A stretch of 64,000 nucleotides of DNA from Ignavibacteriota bacterium. GTDB lineage: Bacteria; Bacteroidota; Ignavibacteria; Ignavibacteriales; Melioribacteraceae. Both the position numbers and the translations under genes were made by a program. The notes under the pieces were generated by a model. That model did no database searches and had not been told where the DNA came from. It saw only the letters and a list, made by a program, of their open reading frames with translations. Numbering within the stretch: position 1 is the first letter of the stretch; every line of letters starts with the position of its first letter. Location: assembly GCA_016716225.1 (NCBI GenBank), contig JADJWT010000001.1, positions 930,001 through 994,000 of the forward strand, written 5' to 3'. Of the stretch, positions 27,566 through 36,495 are shown one piece after another.

Positions 27566-28969
27566 TTGGAAACACTTTCATCTCAAAAATCAATCTGGCA
27601 TGAATTAAAAGAAGCCATTCAAGGAAGTGAAGCTGATTACACCCAAATTCCACTTGGCAAAGCAATTTTTCTTTTGGCTATCCCAATGATTTTAGAATTA
27701 ATAATGGAATCAACTTTTGCCATTGTTGATATTTATTTTGTGGGTTCACTTGGAGCTTCAGCAGTTGCTACTGTTGGATTAACAGAAACTTACATGTTTC
27801 TTCTTTATTCTATCTGCATGGGTTTGGCAATGGGTGTAACTGCTTTAATTGCAAGAAGAATTGGTGAAAAGAACAAAGAGAAAGCCGGAATTACTGCAGT
27901 TCAGTCAATATTTATCGGTGTTATGGCTTCCATTCCATTTTCAATTGCTGGGATTTTTTATAGCAAAGAATTATTGGAATTGATGGGTGCTGATAGTTGG
28001 ATTCTCGGGCATGGTGTTGGATATGCTCAATGGATGCTTGGCGGAAATTTAGTAATAATGTTAATATTTGTTATTAATGCCATTTTTAGAGGTGCCGGCG
28101 ATGCGGCAATTGCGATGCGTGTTTTATGGATTGCAAACGGAATCAATATTATTTTGGATCCGCTTTTAATTTTTGGCTACGGTCCTTTTCCCAACTTAGG
28201 AATTGAAGGTGCGGCAATTGCAACAAATATTGGAAGAGGCGTTGGAGTTTTAATTCAGTTGTGGTATCTGTACAAAGGTGTAAAACATATTAAAGTAGAG
28301 AGATCACATATTTTCTTAAATTTTAAAATAATTTCTTCAATTATAAAAACTTCTTTGGGTGGAATTGGACAAAATATTATTGCAATGACTTCATGGATTT
28401 TTATTATGCGAATTTTTGCCGAGTTTGGAAGTCACGTTGTTGCCGGAGCCACAATTTCAATAAGAATTATGATGTTTACAATGATGCCGGCTTGGGGCTT
28501 ATCAAATGCGGCTTCAACATTGGTGGGTCAAAATCTTGGTGCAAATTCTCCGGATCGTGCAGAAAAATCCGTATGGAAAATTGGAACTTATAATATGATT
28601 TTTTTAATCGGCGTTTCAATAATTTACTTTTTCTATAGTGAGAATTTAGTTTCAATTTTCACAGATGATTTGGGAGTAATTTCTGTTGGAACAATGTGGC
28701 TAAAAATAGTTTCATATTCCTATTTTGTTTACGGATGGTGGATGGTTTCTGTGCAAGCGTTTAATGGTGCTGGAGATACTATTACACCAACTAAAATTAA
28801 TTTAATATTTTTTTGGGTGTTGCAAATTCCATTTTCATACTTAACCGCAAAAACATTTGGTTTTGGATATGAAGGAATTTTCTGGACAATCTTTGCAACC
28901 GAAACAAGTGTTGGACTTTTCACTTTATGGCTTTTCAAAAAAGGTTCATGGAAAAAAGTAAAAATTTAA
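27566..28969 (+). CDS. MATE-family multidrug/cation efflux transporter
   Basis: A 467-residue integral membrane protein with 12 predicted helices, of the MATE (NorM/DinF-like) family. LGKAIFLLAIPMILELIMESTFAIVDIYFVGSLGASAVATVG begins the first repeat and TSLGGIGQNIIAMTSW the second; FNGAGDTITPT is a family motif. It would export drugs or organic cations using a sodium or proton gradient. The start is TTG without a clear ribosome site; the next Met lies inside the first helix, so TTG is preferred. AraC/GyrI-type regulators nearby make drug response plausible. Confidence 0.92.
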   Translation: METLSSQKSIWHELKEAIQGSEADYTQIPLGKAIFLLAIPMILELIMESTFAIVDIYFVGSLGASAVATVGLTETYMFLLYSICMGLAMGVTALIARRIGEKNKEKAGITAVQSIFIGVMASIPFSIAGIFYSKELLELMGADSWILGHGVGYAQWMLGGNLVIMLIFVINAIFRGAGDAAIAMRVLWIANGINIILDPLLIFGYGPFPNLGIEGAAIATNIGRGVGVLIQLWYLYKGVKHIKVERSHIFLNFKIISSIIKTSLGGIGQNIIAMTSWIFIMRIFAEFGSHVVAGATISIRIMMFTMMPAWGLSNAASTLVGQNLGANSPDRAEKSVWKIGTYNMIFLIGVSIIYFFYSENLVSIFTDDLGVISVGTMWLKIVSYSYFVYGWWMVSVQAFNGAGDTITPTKINLIFFWVLQIPFSYLTAKTFGFGYEGIFWTIFATETSVGLFTLWLFKKGSWKKVKI

Positions 28970-29004
28970 AAATGAAATGAATCAAATAATTTATTTAGAA
29001 AATT

Positions 29005-29334
29005 ATGAGCAAAATCATTAGTGTAACTGAATATATGGAAAACCTTGAACATCCTTTCAAAGAAGGATTTGAAACATTACGTGATGTAATTAAAAGTTCA
29101 AATAAAAATATTGTAGAAGAAATTAAATGGAATGCACCGAGTTATAAATTAGAAAATCACTTTGCAACTTTTAAACTATATCCGCCGAAAAATATTCAAA
29201 TAGTTTTACACACTGATACAAAAGAAAAAGAAAATCCAAAACAATTTCATTTAGATGATCCGCATAAATTGGTAAAATGGGCAGCACCTGATAGATGCAC
29301 AATTGCAATTAAATCAAATGAAGATGCAAAATAA
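29005..29334 (+). CDS. DUF1801-like protein
   Basis: A 109-residue protein of DUF1801 type: VTEYMENLEHPFKEGFETLRDVI, EEIKWNAPSYKLENHFATFKLYP and IQIVLHTDTKEKE. The E-x-KW-x-APSY motif is diagnostic of the fold. It lies 35 nt after the MATE gene. The C-terminus is short, without the last helix seen in the other copies. Function unknown. Confidence 0.8.
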   Translation: MSKIISVTEYMENLEHPFKEGFETLRDVIKSSNKNIVEEIKWNAPSYKLENHFATFKLYPPKNIQIVLHTDTKEKENPKQFHLDDPHKLVKWAAPDRCTIAIKSNEDAK

Positions 29335-29507
29335 TTAAAAAATAAAGTCTCTAAGATTATTAAAAGCTGGATTAAGCAATTATAAATTTTTAAATATAAA
29401 CCACATTTCACAATTCTCTCAATTAAAAAATACTTGTTAAGTTTTCGGTAGCGAAGAAAACTGCATCGATATATTTTACTGATATCAATTTTTGAAAGGA
29501 AAAAATA

Positions 29508-30281
29508 ATGATATCACAATATGAAATTTTTACACAATTACATAAATCAGACAAACCACTTTTACTTGGGAACGTCTGGAATGTTCAAAGTGCAAAAGTT
29601 TATGAAAAACTAAAATTTAGCGCAATCGGAACTTCGAGTGCGGCAATTGCCAATTCTCTTGGTTATGATGATGGAGAAAATATTTCGTTTGAAGAATATT
29701 TTAATTTAGTGAAGAAAATTTCTAAAAATACAAATATTCCTTTATCGGTCGATTTAGAAGCCGGTTTCGGAAATGATATTGATACAATATTTTCTAATAT
29801 TAAAAGACTTTCAGAAATTGGAATTGCTGGAATAAATATTGAAGATTCAATTGTGAAAAATTCTAATAGATCAATTTTGCCTGCTGAAGTTTTTTACAGC
29901 AAACTAGATAATATTTGTAAAAAATTAGAACAAGAAAAAGTAAAAATATTTGTTAATGTTAGAACTGATACCTATTTGCTAAATCTAAAAGACAAATTAA
30001 ACGAAACTAAAAAAAGAATTCGCCAATATGAAAGTGCTAAAATTGACGGAATTTTCATTCCATGCATTACTGATGAAAAAGAAATTAAAGAATTAACTAA
30101 ATCAACCAAATTGCCGATCAACGTAATGTGCATGCCTAATTTGCCGGATTTTAAAACTCTTTCTAATATTGGTGTTAAAAGAATTAGCATGGGAAATTTT
30201 ATTAATGATTTTGTTTACACCCAAATGGAAAGTAAAACAAATGAAATAATTTTAGACCAAAATTTTAACAGTTTGTTTTAG
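29508..30281 (+). CDS. PEP mutase/isocitrate lyase-superfamily protein
   Basis: A 257-residue TIM-barrel protein of the PEP mutase/isocitrate lyase superfamily: KPLLLGNVWNVQSAKVYEKLKFSAIGTSSAAIANSLGYDDGE, IPLSVDLEAGFG (metal site), GIAGINIEDS, VNVRTDTYL and INVMCMPNLPDF. These proteins usually cleave or rearrange 2-oxo acids, for example 2-methylisocitrate or oxaloacetate, but the substrate is not set by these motifs. The KKCGH lyase loop is not seen, so it is not a true isocitrate lyase. AAAGGA precedes the ATG. The ada gene follows at 9 nt. Confidence 0.88.
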   Translation: MISQYEIFTQLHKSDKPLLLGNVWNVQSAKVYEKLKFSAIGTSSAAIANSLGYDDGENISFEEYFNLVKKISKNTNIPLSVDLEAGFGNDIDTIFSNIKRLSEIGIAGINIEDSIVKNSNRSILPAEVFYSKLDNICKKLEQEKVKIFVNVRTDTYLLNLKDKLNETKKRIRQYESAKIDGIFIPCITDEKEIKELTKSTKLPINVMCMPNLPDFKTLSNIGVKRISMGNFINDFVYTQMESKTNEIILDQNFNSLF

Positions 30282-30290
30282 GATTTAATT

Positions 30291-31325
30291 ATGGAACTTA
30301 CTCATGAAATAATGTATAACGCTGCTGTTAAAAAAGATGTTTCATTTGAAGGTATATTTTTTACTGCTGTTAAAACAACAGGAATTTTTTGCAGACCAAC
30401 ATGCACGGCAAGAAAACCTAAAATAGAAAATGTGGAATTTTATAAAACTTCAAAAGAAGCAATATTGAAAGGCTACAGACCATGTAAGGTTTGTAATCCA
30501 TTAGAAAAATTAAATGCAACACCAATTGAAATAAAAAATATATTAAGCGAATTAAATGAAAATCCATCGCAAAAAATTAAAGATTTTGACCTTGTTAAAA
30601 AAGGGATTGAACCAAATAAAGTTAGAAGATGGTTTTTAAAAAATCATGGAATTACATTTCATGCTTACCAGAGAATGTTAAGAATAAATAATGCATTTAA
30701 AAAAATTCGAGATGGAAAAAGTATTACGGAAACTGCTTTTGATTCTGGTTATAATTCTTTAAGCGGATTTAATGATTCATTTAAATCTGTTTTTGAAACT
30801 TCACCGAGTAATAGCAAAACAAAAAATGTTATTGAATTAAAAAGAATTGAAACAAAATTGGGAACCATGATTGCATGTTCAACAAAAGATGGAATTTGCT
30901 TGCTCGAATTTTCAGATCGCAAAATGCTTGAAACTGAATTGAAACAAATTTCTAAATTTTTCGATGCAAAAATATTACAAGGAGATAGCAATCATTTAAC
31001 AAATTTGGAAAAACAGTTACATGAATATTTTGATGGAAATAGAAAAGAATTTACAATTCCGATTGCTACTTCCGGAACGGTTTTTCAAAATATTGTTTGG
31101 GAAAAACTGTTGCAAATTCCATTTGGAAAAACAAAAAGTTACAAAGATATTGCAGAACAAATCGATAAACCAACAGCTGTAAGGGCTGTAGCAAATGCAA
31201 ACGGAATGAATAAAATTGCAATTTTAATTCCTTGTCATAGAGTTATTGGATCTGATGGAAATCTTACCGGTTACGGCGGAGGATTGTGGAGAAAAAAGGA
31301 ATTACTTGAAATCGAAAGTAAATAA
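30291..31325 (+). CDS. ada: Ada: bifunctional methylation regulator and O6-methylguanine-DNA methyltransferase
   Basis: A 344-residue protein with full Ada layout. The N-terminal zinc domain has Cys34, Cys38, Cys65 and Cys68 (GIFCRPTCTARKP, YRPCKVCNP); the first of these accepts a methyl group from phosphotriesters in Ada. A central AraC-type HTH (about 85-185) shows SITETAFDSGYNSLSGFNDSF. The C-terminal methyltransferase has acceptor Cys315 in IPCHRVIG. It repairs alkylated DNA and, when methylated, should activate its own operon. It is 9 nt behind the PEP-mutase-like gene and probably co-transcribed; an AlkZ-like glycosylase lies at 38320. Confidence 0.93.
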   Translation: MELTHEIMYNAAVKKDVSFEGIFFTAVKTTGIFCRPTCTARKPKIENVEFYKTSKEAILKGYRPCKVCNPLEKLNATPIEIKNILSELNENPSQKIKDFDLVKKGIEPNKVRRWFLKNHGITFHAYQRMLRINNAFKKIRDGKSITETAFDSGYNSLSGFNDSFKSVFETSPSNSKTKNVIELKRIETKLGTMIACSTKDGICLLEFSDRKMLETELKQISKFFDAKILQGDSNHLTNLEKQLHEYFDGNRKEFTIPIATSGTVFQNIVWEKLLQIPFGKTKSYKDIAEQIDKPTAVRAVANANGMNKIAILIPCHRVIGSDGNLTGYGGGLWRKKELLEIESK

Positions 31326-31584
31326 AAAATTTATGTTATAAATATTCTATCATTTAAGTAAAGTATTTATTTATCCAAAAAATTTTTGAACCACAGAAAT
31401 GTTTTACCCATTCATTACTTATAAACTAGTACTTCTATAAAAATGATTTTAAAAATTTTCTAATAATTAAATCAACTATTTTTACTCGTTAATATATACG
31501 TGAATTGCATTTTGCATATTTATGTAAATTCATTAAATTAAAAATGAAAATCTCATTACTAATCATTTAGAAATTACACAAATA

Positions 31585-32397
31585 TTGGAAACTTTATTAA
31601 AGAAACTAAAACAAGAAATTGAAAGTTATAATAAAACTTTAATTGCATTATCCGGAGGTGTTGATTCTTGTTTGACATCATTTTTATGTAGAAAATATTT
31701 GGGCAAAGAAAATGCGATTGCCGTAATTGCAAATTCACCAAGCCTTAAACGTAAAGATTTAGAAATTGCTGAGAAGTTTTGTAAAGAAAATGATATAAAA
31801 TATTTAATTCTTGAAACCAACGAACTCACGAATGAAAATTATTCATCGAACCCAATTAACAGATGCTATTTTTGCAAAAATGAATTATACGATAGTTTAC
31901 AAGAATTAATTACGAATAAATATTCCGGATTTAAAATAGTTAATGGAAATAATTTTTCTGACCTAGGTGATTATCGTCCCGGATTAAAATCTGCTTCTGA
32001 AAATAATATTTTAAGTCCGTTCATAAATTGTAAAATTGATAAAACAAAAATTAGAGAATTAGCAAATTATTTTAACTTATCGGTTTGGGATAAACCAGCT
32101 AGTCCTTGTTTGAGCAGTCGATTTCCATATGGAGAATCTATTACGACTGAAAAATTGAAAATGGTAGAAATAGCAGAATCAATTCTTAACGATTTTGGCT
32201 TTGAAGATATACGTGTTAGAAGTTCAAATAATAATGCAAAAATAGAAGTTCCTCAAGAACAAATAATAAAGTTAAAATCTATCTTTCATATTATTGAACA
32301 AAAAATTATTAATATTGGTTTTTCGCAATGTATTGTGGATGAAGAAGGTTTTATCACTGGAAAATTAAACCGGGTTTTAAATGAATTTTCAAATTGA
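31585..32397 (+). CDS. larE: LarE, ATP-dependent sulfur transferase for nickel-pincer cofactor
   Basis: A 270-residue PP-loop enzyme (IALSGGVDSCLTSF) that adds sulfur to the dicarboxylated nicotinate precursor of the nickel-pincer nucleotide. The sacrificial-Cys motif PASPCLSSRFPYGE has Cys175. A CxxC pair, Cys94 and Cys97 (NRCYFCKNE), is also present. Three cysteines are a mark of LarE types that carry an Fe-S cluster rather than sacrificing a single Cys; that reading is inference. The start is TTG with no clear ribosome site. It overlaps larB by 17 nt. Confidence 0.93.
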   Translation: METLLKKLKQEIESYNKTLIALSGGVDSCLTSFLCRKYLGKENAIAVIANSPSLKRKDLEIAEKFCKENDIKYLILETNELTNENYSSNPINRCYFCKNELYDSLQELITNKYSGFKIVNGNNFSDLGDYRPGLKSASENNILSPFINCKIDKTKIRELANYFNLSVWDKPASPCLSSRFPYGESITTEKLKMVEIAESILNDFGFEDIRVRSSNNNAKIEVPQEQIIKLKSIFHIIEQKIINIGFSQCIVDEEGFITGKLNRVLNEFSN

Positions 32398-33025
32398 TCA
32401 TAACAGAAAATCAAGAATTGGTTTTCCTGAAGTTATTTACGGTGAATCTAAAGATGTTAACACTTTACTTAATATTTTAGAAGAAGTTTTGAAACATCAA
32501 AAAAAAGCTTTAATTACCAAATTACAAGAGCACAAAGCAATTGAGATAAAAAAAAATCATAAAGATGTTTTTTATGATTTAAAATCCGGAATTTGTATTG
32601 TTGGAAAAATTTCTAAAAGTAATTTTAAAAATCCCGATGTAATAATACTCTCAGGTGGAACTTCAGACGAGTTTATCGTAAATGAAGCATTTTACACTTC
32701 AGAATTTTTAGGAATAAAAGTAAGAAAAATTATTGATGTTGGCGTTGCCGGCGTTCACAGATTATTAGAAAGAAAAGAGGAAATTAAAAAAGCAAAAGTT
32801 ATTATTGTATGCGCTGGTTTTGAAGGCGCATTGCCAACAATTGTAGGTGGATTATTTCCGCAACCAATAATTGGAATTCCGATAAGCGTTGGATATGGTG
32901 TTGCAAAAGGTGGACATACTGCACTTAATTCCATGCTTTCAAGTTGCGCAAATGGATTATTAGTAACAAATATTGATAACGGTTACGGTGCGGCAATTGC
33001 TGCCTATCGTATATTAAAAGGTTAA
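32381..33025 (+). CDS. larB: LarB, nicotinate adenine dinucleotide carboxylase/hydrolase
   Basis: A 214-residue protein with the AIR-carboxylase-like LarB fold: GFPEVIYGESKDV at the N-terminus, then VIILSGGTSDEFIVNEAFYT, DVGVAGVHRLL, VCAGFEGALPTIVGGLFPQPIIGIPISVGYG and MLSSCANGLLVTNIDNGYGAA. LarB carboxylates the pyridinium ring of NaAD and releases AMP, the first step of pincer-cofactor synthesis. It overlaps larE and is followed by larC after 6 nt, giving the order larE-larB-larC. Confidence 0.95.
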   Translation: MNFQIDHNRKSRIGFPEVIYGESKDVNTLLNILEEVLKHQKKALITKLQEHKAIEIKKNHKDVFYDLKSGICIVGKISKSNFKNPDVIILSGGTSDEFIVNEAFYTSEFLGIKVRKIIDVGVAGVHRLLERKEEIKKAKVIIVCAGFEGALPTIVGGLFPQPIIGIPISVGYGVAKGGHTALNSMLSSCANGLLVTNIDNGYGAAIAAYRILKG

Positions 33026-33031
33026 AATAAA

Positions 33032-34207
33032 ATGACAAAAATTTTAAAAATAGAAGCCTTTTCCGGTGCAAGCGGCGATATGTTTTTAAGTGCTTTAGCT
33101 CAATTATCAGACAATTTTGATGATTTAAAAACTTTACCATCAAAATTAAATTTTGATGATCATGCAGAAATTATAATATCTGATGTAAAAAAAAACGGAA
33201 TCGCTTGTAAACATATTAAAGTTGTTGAAAAAGCAAAACAGCATCATCATAGACATCTCAAAGATATCATTTTAATGATTAAAAATTCATCACTAACAGA
33301 AAATGCCAAAAAGATTGCTATCGATATTTTTGAAATAATTGGAATTGCCGAAGCAAAAGTTCACAATATCCCAATTGAAAAAATTCATTTTCATGAAGTT
33401 GGTGCGGTTGATTCTATTATAGATATTTGCGGTGCAGCATTTTTTTTAGATAAATTAAAAATTGATAAATCTTATTTAACAACTCTGATTACAGGAAAGG
33501 GTTTTATTAATACTGAACATGGCAAATTGCCAATTCCGGCTCCGGCTACAAAACTTATTATTGAATCCATTCCATATTTAAATGGCGATGAAGAAGGCGA
33601 AAAGTTAACTCCAACCGGTGCTGCAATTATTAAATATTTAAATCCTTGTTTTGAACAAATTCCTACAATTGATATCAAAACAGCTTATGGTCCCGGAGAA
33701 AAAGATTTTATCACTCCAAATTTATTACGTTTATCAATTTCTGAAATCAATGAAGAAAAAGAAAATCTAATAAATATTGAAACAAATATAGATGATATCC
33801 AAAATGAATATTTGGGAATAGAATTTCAGAATAAATTATTTGAGAATGGAGCAATTGATTTTTACATTTCGCAAGTTATTATGAAAAAAGGTAGACCCGG
33901 AAATTTGTTAAGCATTATTTGCAAGAAAAATAATTTGGAAAATATTGCCAATTTTTTATTTAACTCAACATCTACAATTGGCTTAAGATACTATCCAATA
34001 GAACGGATTGAGCTTGAAAGAAATGTAAATGTTATCGACACAGAATTTGGAAAATTTCATGTAAAAATTTCTAAAGCACCAAATGGAATAGAAAAAGTTA
34101 AACCGGAATCTGAAGAAATCTTAAAATATGCATTAGAAAATAATATTGATCCAAAAATTATTTCAAATAAAATCATAGGTAATTATGAAAAAGATAATCG
34201 GAATTAG
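33032..34207 (+). CDS. larC: LarC, nickel insertion enzyme of the pincer cofactor
   Basis: A 391-residue DUF111/LarC protein that inserts nickel into the pincer mononucleotide in a CTP-dependent reaction. DMFLSALAQL follows the SGASGD motif. A His cluster (His71, 72, 73 and 75 in KAKQHHHRHLKD) is the metal-rich loop of the family. IHFHEVGAVDSIIDI and LTPTGAAIIKYL are typical, as is the C-terminal ETNIDDIQNEYLG domain. In lactobacilli larC is split by a programmed frameshift; here it is a single intact frame. Its end overlaps the next small gene by 23 nt. Confidence 0.95.
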   Translation: MTKILKIEAFSGASGDMFLSALAQLSDNFDDLKTLPSKLNFDDHAEIIISDVKKNGIACKHIKVVEKAKQHHHRHLKDIILMIKNSSLTENAKKIAIDIFEIIGIAEAKVHNIPIEKIHFHEVGAVDSIIDICGAAFFLDKLKIDKSYLTTLITGKGFINTEHGKLPIPAPATKLIIESIPYLNGDEEGEKLTPTGAAIIKYLNPCFEQIPTIDIKTAYGPGEKDFITPNLLRLSISEINEEKENLINIETNIDDIQNEYLGIEFQNKLFENGAIDFYISQVIMKKGRPGNLLSIICKKNNLENIANFLFNSTSTIGLRYYPIERIELERNVNVIDTEFGKFHVKISKAPNGIEKVKPESEEILKYALENNIDPKIISNKIIGNYEKDNRN

Positions 34208-34391
34208 TACTGCTTTATTTCTTAAAATCCCAATTTCCTTACTTGCTCATGAAGGTCATGTTCATACCGGAACTTTTTGGGAAACAGCACTTCATTATAT
34301 AATTACAAAATCTTGGGTAATAGTTATTGTAATTGCTGGCGCTTATTTTCTTCTTAGAAAAAAAGCTATATTCCAAAAAGAGAAAAATTAA
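34185..34391 (+). CDS. small His-rich membrane protein coupled to larC
   Basis: A 68-residue protein that starts inside larC (23-nt overlap), with AGGT about 5-8 nt before its ATG. It has an N-terminal signal-like hydrophobic stretch (about 1-20), then LAHEGHVHTGTFWETALHY with four histidines in 16 residues. A transmembrane helix follows (about 43-60, WVIVIVIAGAYFLL), then a basic tail. The overlap with larC and the metal-binding-like motif suggest a role in nickel handling at the membrane. That is inference; I recognise no named family. Confidence 0.6.
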   Translation: MKKIIGISTALFLKIPISLLAHEGHVHTGTFWETALHYIITKSWVIVIVIAGAYFLLRKKAIFQKEKN

Positions 34392-34571
34392 TATTTTATA
34401 ATAGTAATTTAGTTTTCTCTTATTAAAAATACTTTTGTTGATTTCGGCAGTTTATCAAAGTTGCAGAATTGTAGAATGTTATTAATTTATTTTGATTAAA
34501 ATAACTTTAAACATTTTTTTAAATTCATAAAATTCCATTAAATATAACTACATATTTTAGGAAATTTAATT

Positions 34572-35216
34572 ATGTTAAATTCAATTGATATTCCGCAAAA
34601 TCTAATTTCAAATATCGGTAATGAACAGATTGATTTTTCCGTTAAAGCGAAACGTGATAAACCCATAAAATCTTCATTGGGAATTATCATATTCGGAACA
34701 ATTTGGACGGCATTTACAAGCATTTTTGTATTTGCGTTTTTAGGTCCTTTATTTATTGGCGAAGAAGTTCACTTCACATCAAACGGAACACCGACAGTTG
34801 CAAGTCCGGATAATTTAGGACCAATTACACTTCCCGCAATTATTATTGGACTTTTTGTTTTAATCGGAATAGGAATGTTAATCGGCGGATTTTATTCTCT
34901 TTTGAAAAAAGGCGGATATTTTGTTGGAACTCCTTCGCGGTTAATTAGTTTCCAAAATGGAAATATTAGATCAATTGATTGGGAACAATTTTCCGGTGAT
35001 ATTCAAGTAAACGGAAATGAATTGGAAGGAAATATTTCTTTGCAAATGAGAAGTGGAAAAATGGTAAGCAGCAAAAACAGCGGAAGCAGATATGTACCCG
35101 ATACAATTTATATTTCCGGAATTCCAAATGTTTATGAAGTTGAACAAATTTGCCGAAAAAGAATTAAAGAAAATGATCCTACTCCTTCAATTGCACAACC
35201 TCAAATATTAAATTGA
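34572..35216 (+). CDS. two-helix membrane protein of unknown function
   Basis: A 214-residue protein with two transmembrane helices (about 34-60 and 88-115) around a short extracytoplasmic loop (GEEVHFTSNGTPTVASPDN). A cytoplasmic beta-rich C-terminal domain follows (RLISFQNGNIRSIDWEQFSGDIQVNG, GNISLQMRSGKM, DTIYISGIPNVYEVEQICRKRI). The latter resembles a PH-like membrane-associated domain. It is 4 nt before the DUF2157 gene, so the two form one transcript. No function assigned. Confidence 0.6.
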   Translation: MLNSIDIPQNLISNIGNEQIDFSVKAKRDKPIKSSLGIIIFGTIWTAFTSIFVFAFLGPLFIGEEVHFTSNGTPTVASPDNLGPITLPAIIIGLFVLIGIGMLIGGFYSLLKKGGYFVGTPSRLISFQNGNIRSIDWEQFSGDIQVNGNELEGNISLQMRSGKMVSSKNSGSRYVPDTIYISGIPNVYEVEQICRKRIKENDPTPSIAQPQILN

Positions 35217-35220
35217 TTCA

Positions 35221-36495
35221 ATGAGTTTATTAAAGGATTTAGCTGAATTAGTTACTGCAAATGTTATTTCTCAAGAAACTGCTGAGAAAATTCAAAATTA
35301 TTATAGCGAAAAAGGAAGTAAATCAAATAATAAAATTCTTATAATTTTTGGAATTCTTGGTGCGCTGCTTATTGGACTTGGAATTATTTTAATTGTTGCT
35401 CACAATTGGGATAATTTTTCCAAAACTTTAAAATTAGTATTTTCATTTCTCCCACTAATCATTGGACAAACTCTTAGCGGATATTCATTAATCAAGAAAA
35501 ATGAAAGTGTGGCTTGGAAAGAAAGCAGTTCAACATTTTTATTTTTCGCTATCGGAGCAAACATTTCTTTGATCGGACAAATTTACAATCTGCATAATGA
35601 ACTGAGTTTATTCGTCATCACTTGGATGCTGATTTTCTTGCCAATTATTTATTTATTAAAATCTTCAACCGGTTCGCTACTTTATATAATTGGAATAACA
35701 TTTTACGCATGTGAAAATGGCTATTGGGCTTTTCCCACAAGCGAATCAATAAATTATTGGATTTTAATATTGTTAATTATTCCATTTTACTATTTACTAT
35801 ATAAAAGAAATCCGCAAAGCATTTTTTTTAATTTTCACAATTGGATAATTCCACTTTCAATAATTATTTCTTTAGGAATTATTGCAAATAAATTTGATGA
35901 ATTTTTGTTCATCGCATATTTCAGTTTGTTTGCTTTATTTCAAATAATTGGAAAATCAAAATTTGCTCAAATTACAAATTCAAAAATAAATTCTTTTACT
36001 TTTTACGGCTCACTTGGAACAATAGTTATTCTATTAATTCTAAGCTTCGATTGGTTTTGGAATGAATTGCAAAATAAGATTTTCGTTTTCAAAGAAATAT
36101 TTTTTTCTCCGGAATTAATTACTTCAATTTTGATTTCGGTAATTGCATTAATATTATTCTCCAAAAATTTTACAAAAGAAAAGAATTGGTTTCAATTAAC
36201 ATTTGTAATTTTTATTATCATTTTTTTGATTGGAATTCATTCAAGTTTTGCTGTGGTACTTATAAACCTTTTAACTTTGGCAATTGGAATATTCACAATT
36301 AGGCAAGGCGCAAATCAAAATCATTTGGGAATTTTAAATTATGGTTTATTAATAATTACTGCTTTAATAACTTGCAGATTTTTTGATACGGATTTATCAT
36401 TTATAACTCGGGGAATAATTTTTATAATTGTTGGTATTGGATTTTTTGCTGCAAATTTTTGGATTCTTAAAAAGAGAAAATTAAATGGAAAATAA
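35221..36495 (+). CDS. DUF2157 membrane protein
   Basis: A 424-residue protein. The N-terminal cytoplasmic helix pair (LAELVTANVISQETAEKIQNYY) and the first helix with GILGALLIGLGIILIVAHNWDNFSKTLKL are the DUF2157 signature. About 12 transmembrane helices follow. DUF2157 genes commonly sit beside a GDYXXLXY gene, as here (11-nt overlap with the next gene). The pair is of unknown function, possibly a transporter or envelope-associated complex. Confidence 0.85.
   Translation: MSLLKDLAELVTANVISQETAEKIQNYYSEKGSKSNNKILIIFGILGALLIGLGIILIVAHNWDNFSKTLKLVFSFLPLIIGQTLSGYSLIKKNESVAWKESSSTFLFFAIGANISLIGQIYNLHNELSLFVITWMLIFLPIIYLLKSSTGSLLYIIGITFYACENGYWAFPTSESINYWILILLIIPFYYLLYKRNPQSIFFNFHNWIIPLSIIISLGIIANKFDEFLFIAYFSLFALFQIIGKSKFAQITNSKINSFTFYGSLGTIVILLILSFDWFWNELQNKIFVFKEIFFSPELITSILISVIALILFSKNFTKEKNWFQLTFVIFIIIFLIGIHSSFAVVLINLLTLAIGIFTIRQGANQNHLGILNYGLLIITALITCRFFDTDLSFITRGIIFIIVGIGFFAANFWILKKRKLNGK

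Noticed and set aside
29441..29461. Hairpin GTTTTC...GAAAAC upstream of the PEP-mutase-like gene
   Set aside because: The stem is only 6 bp with a 9-nt loop and no T-run, and the position before a gene does not suit a terminator.
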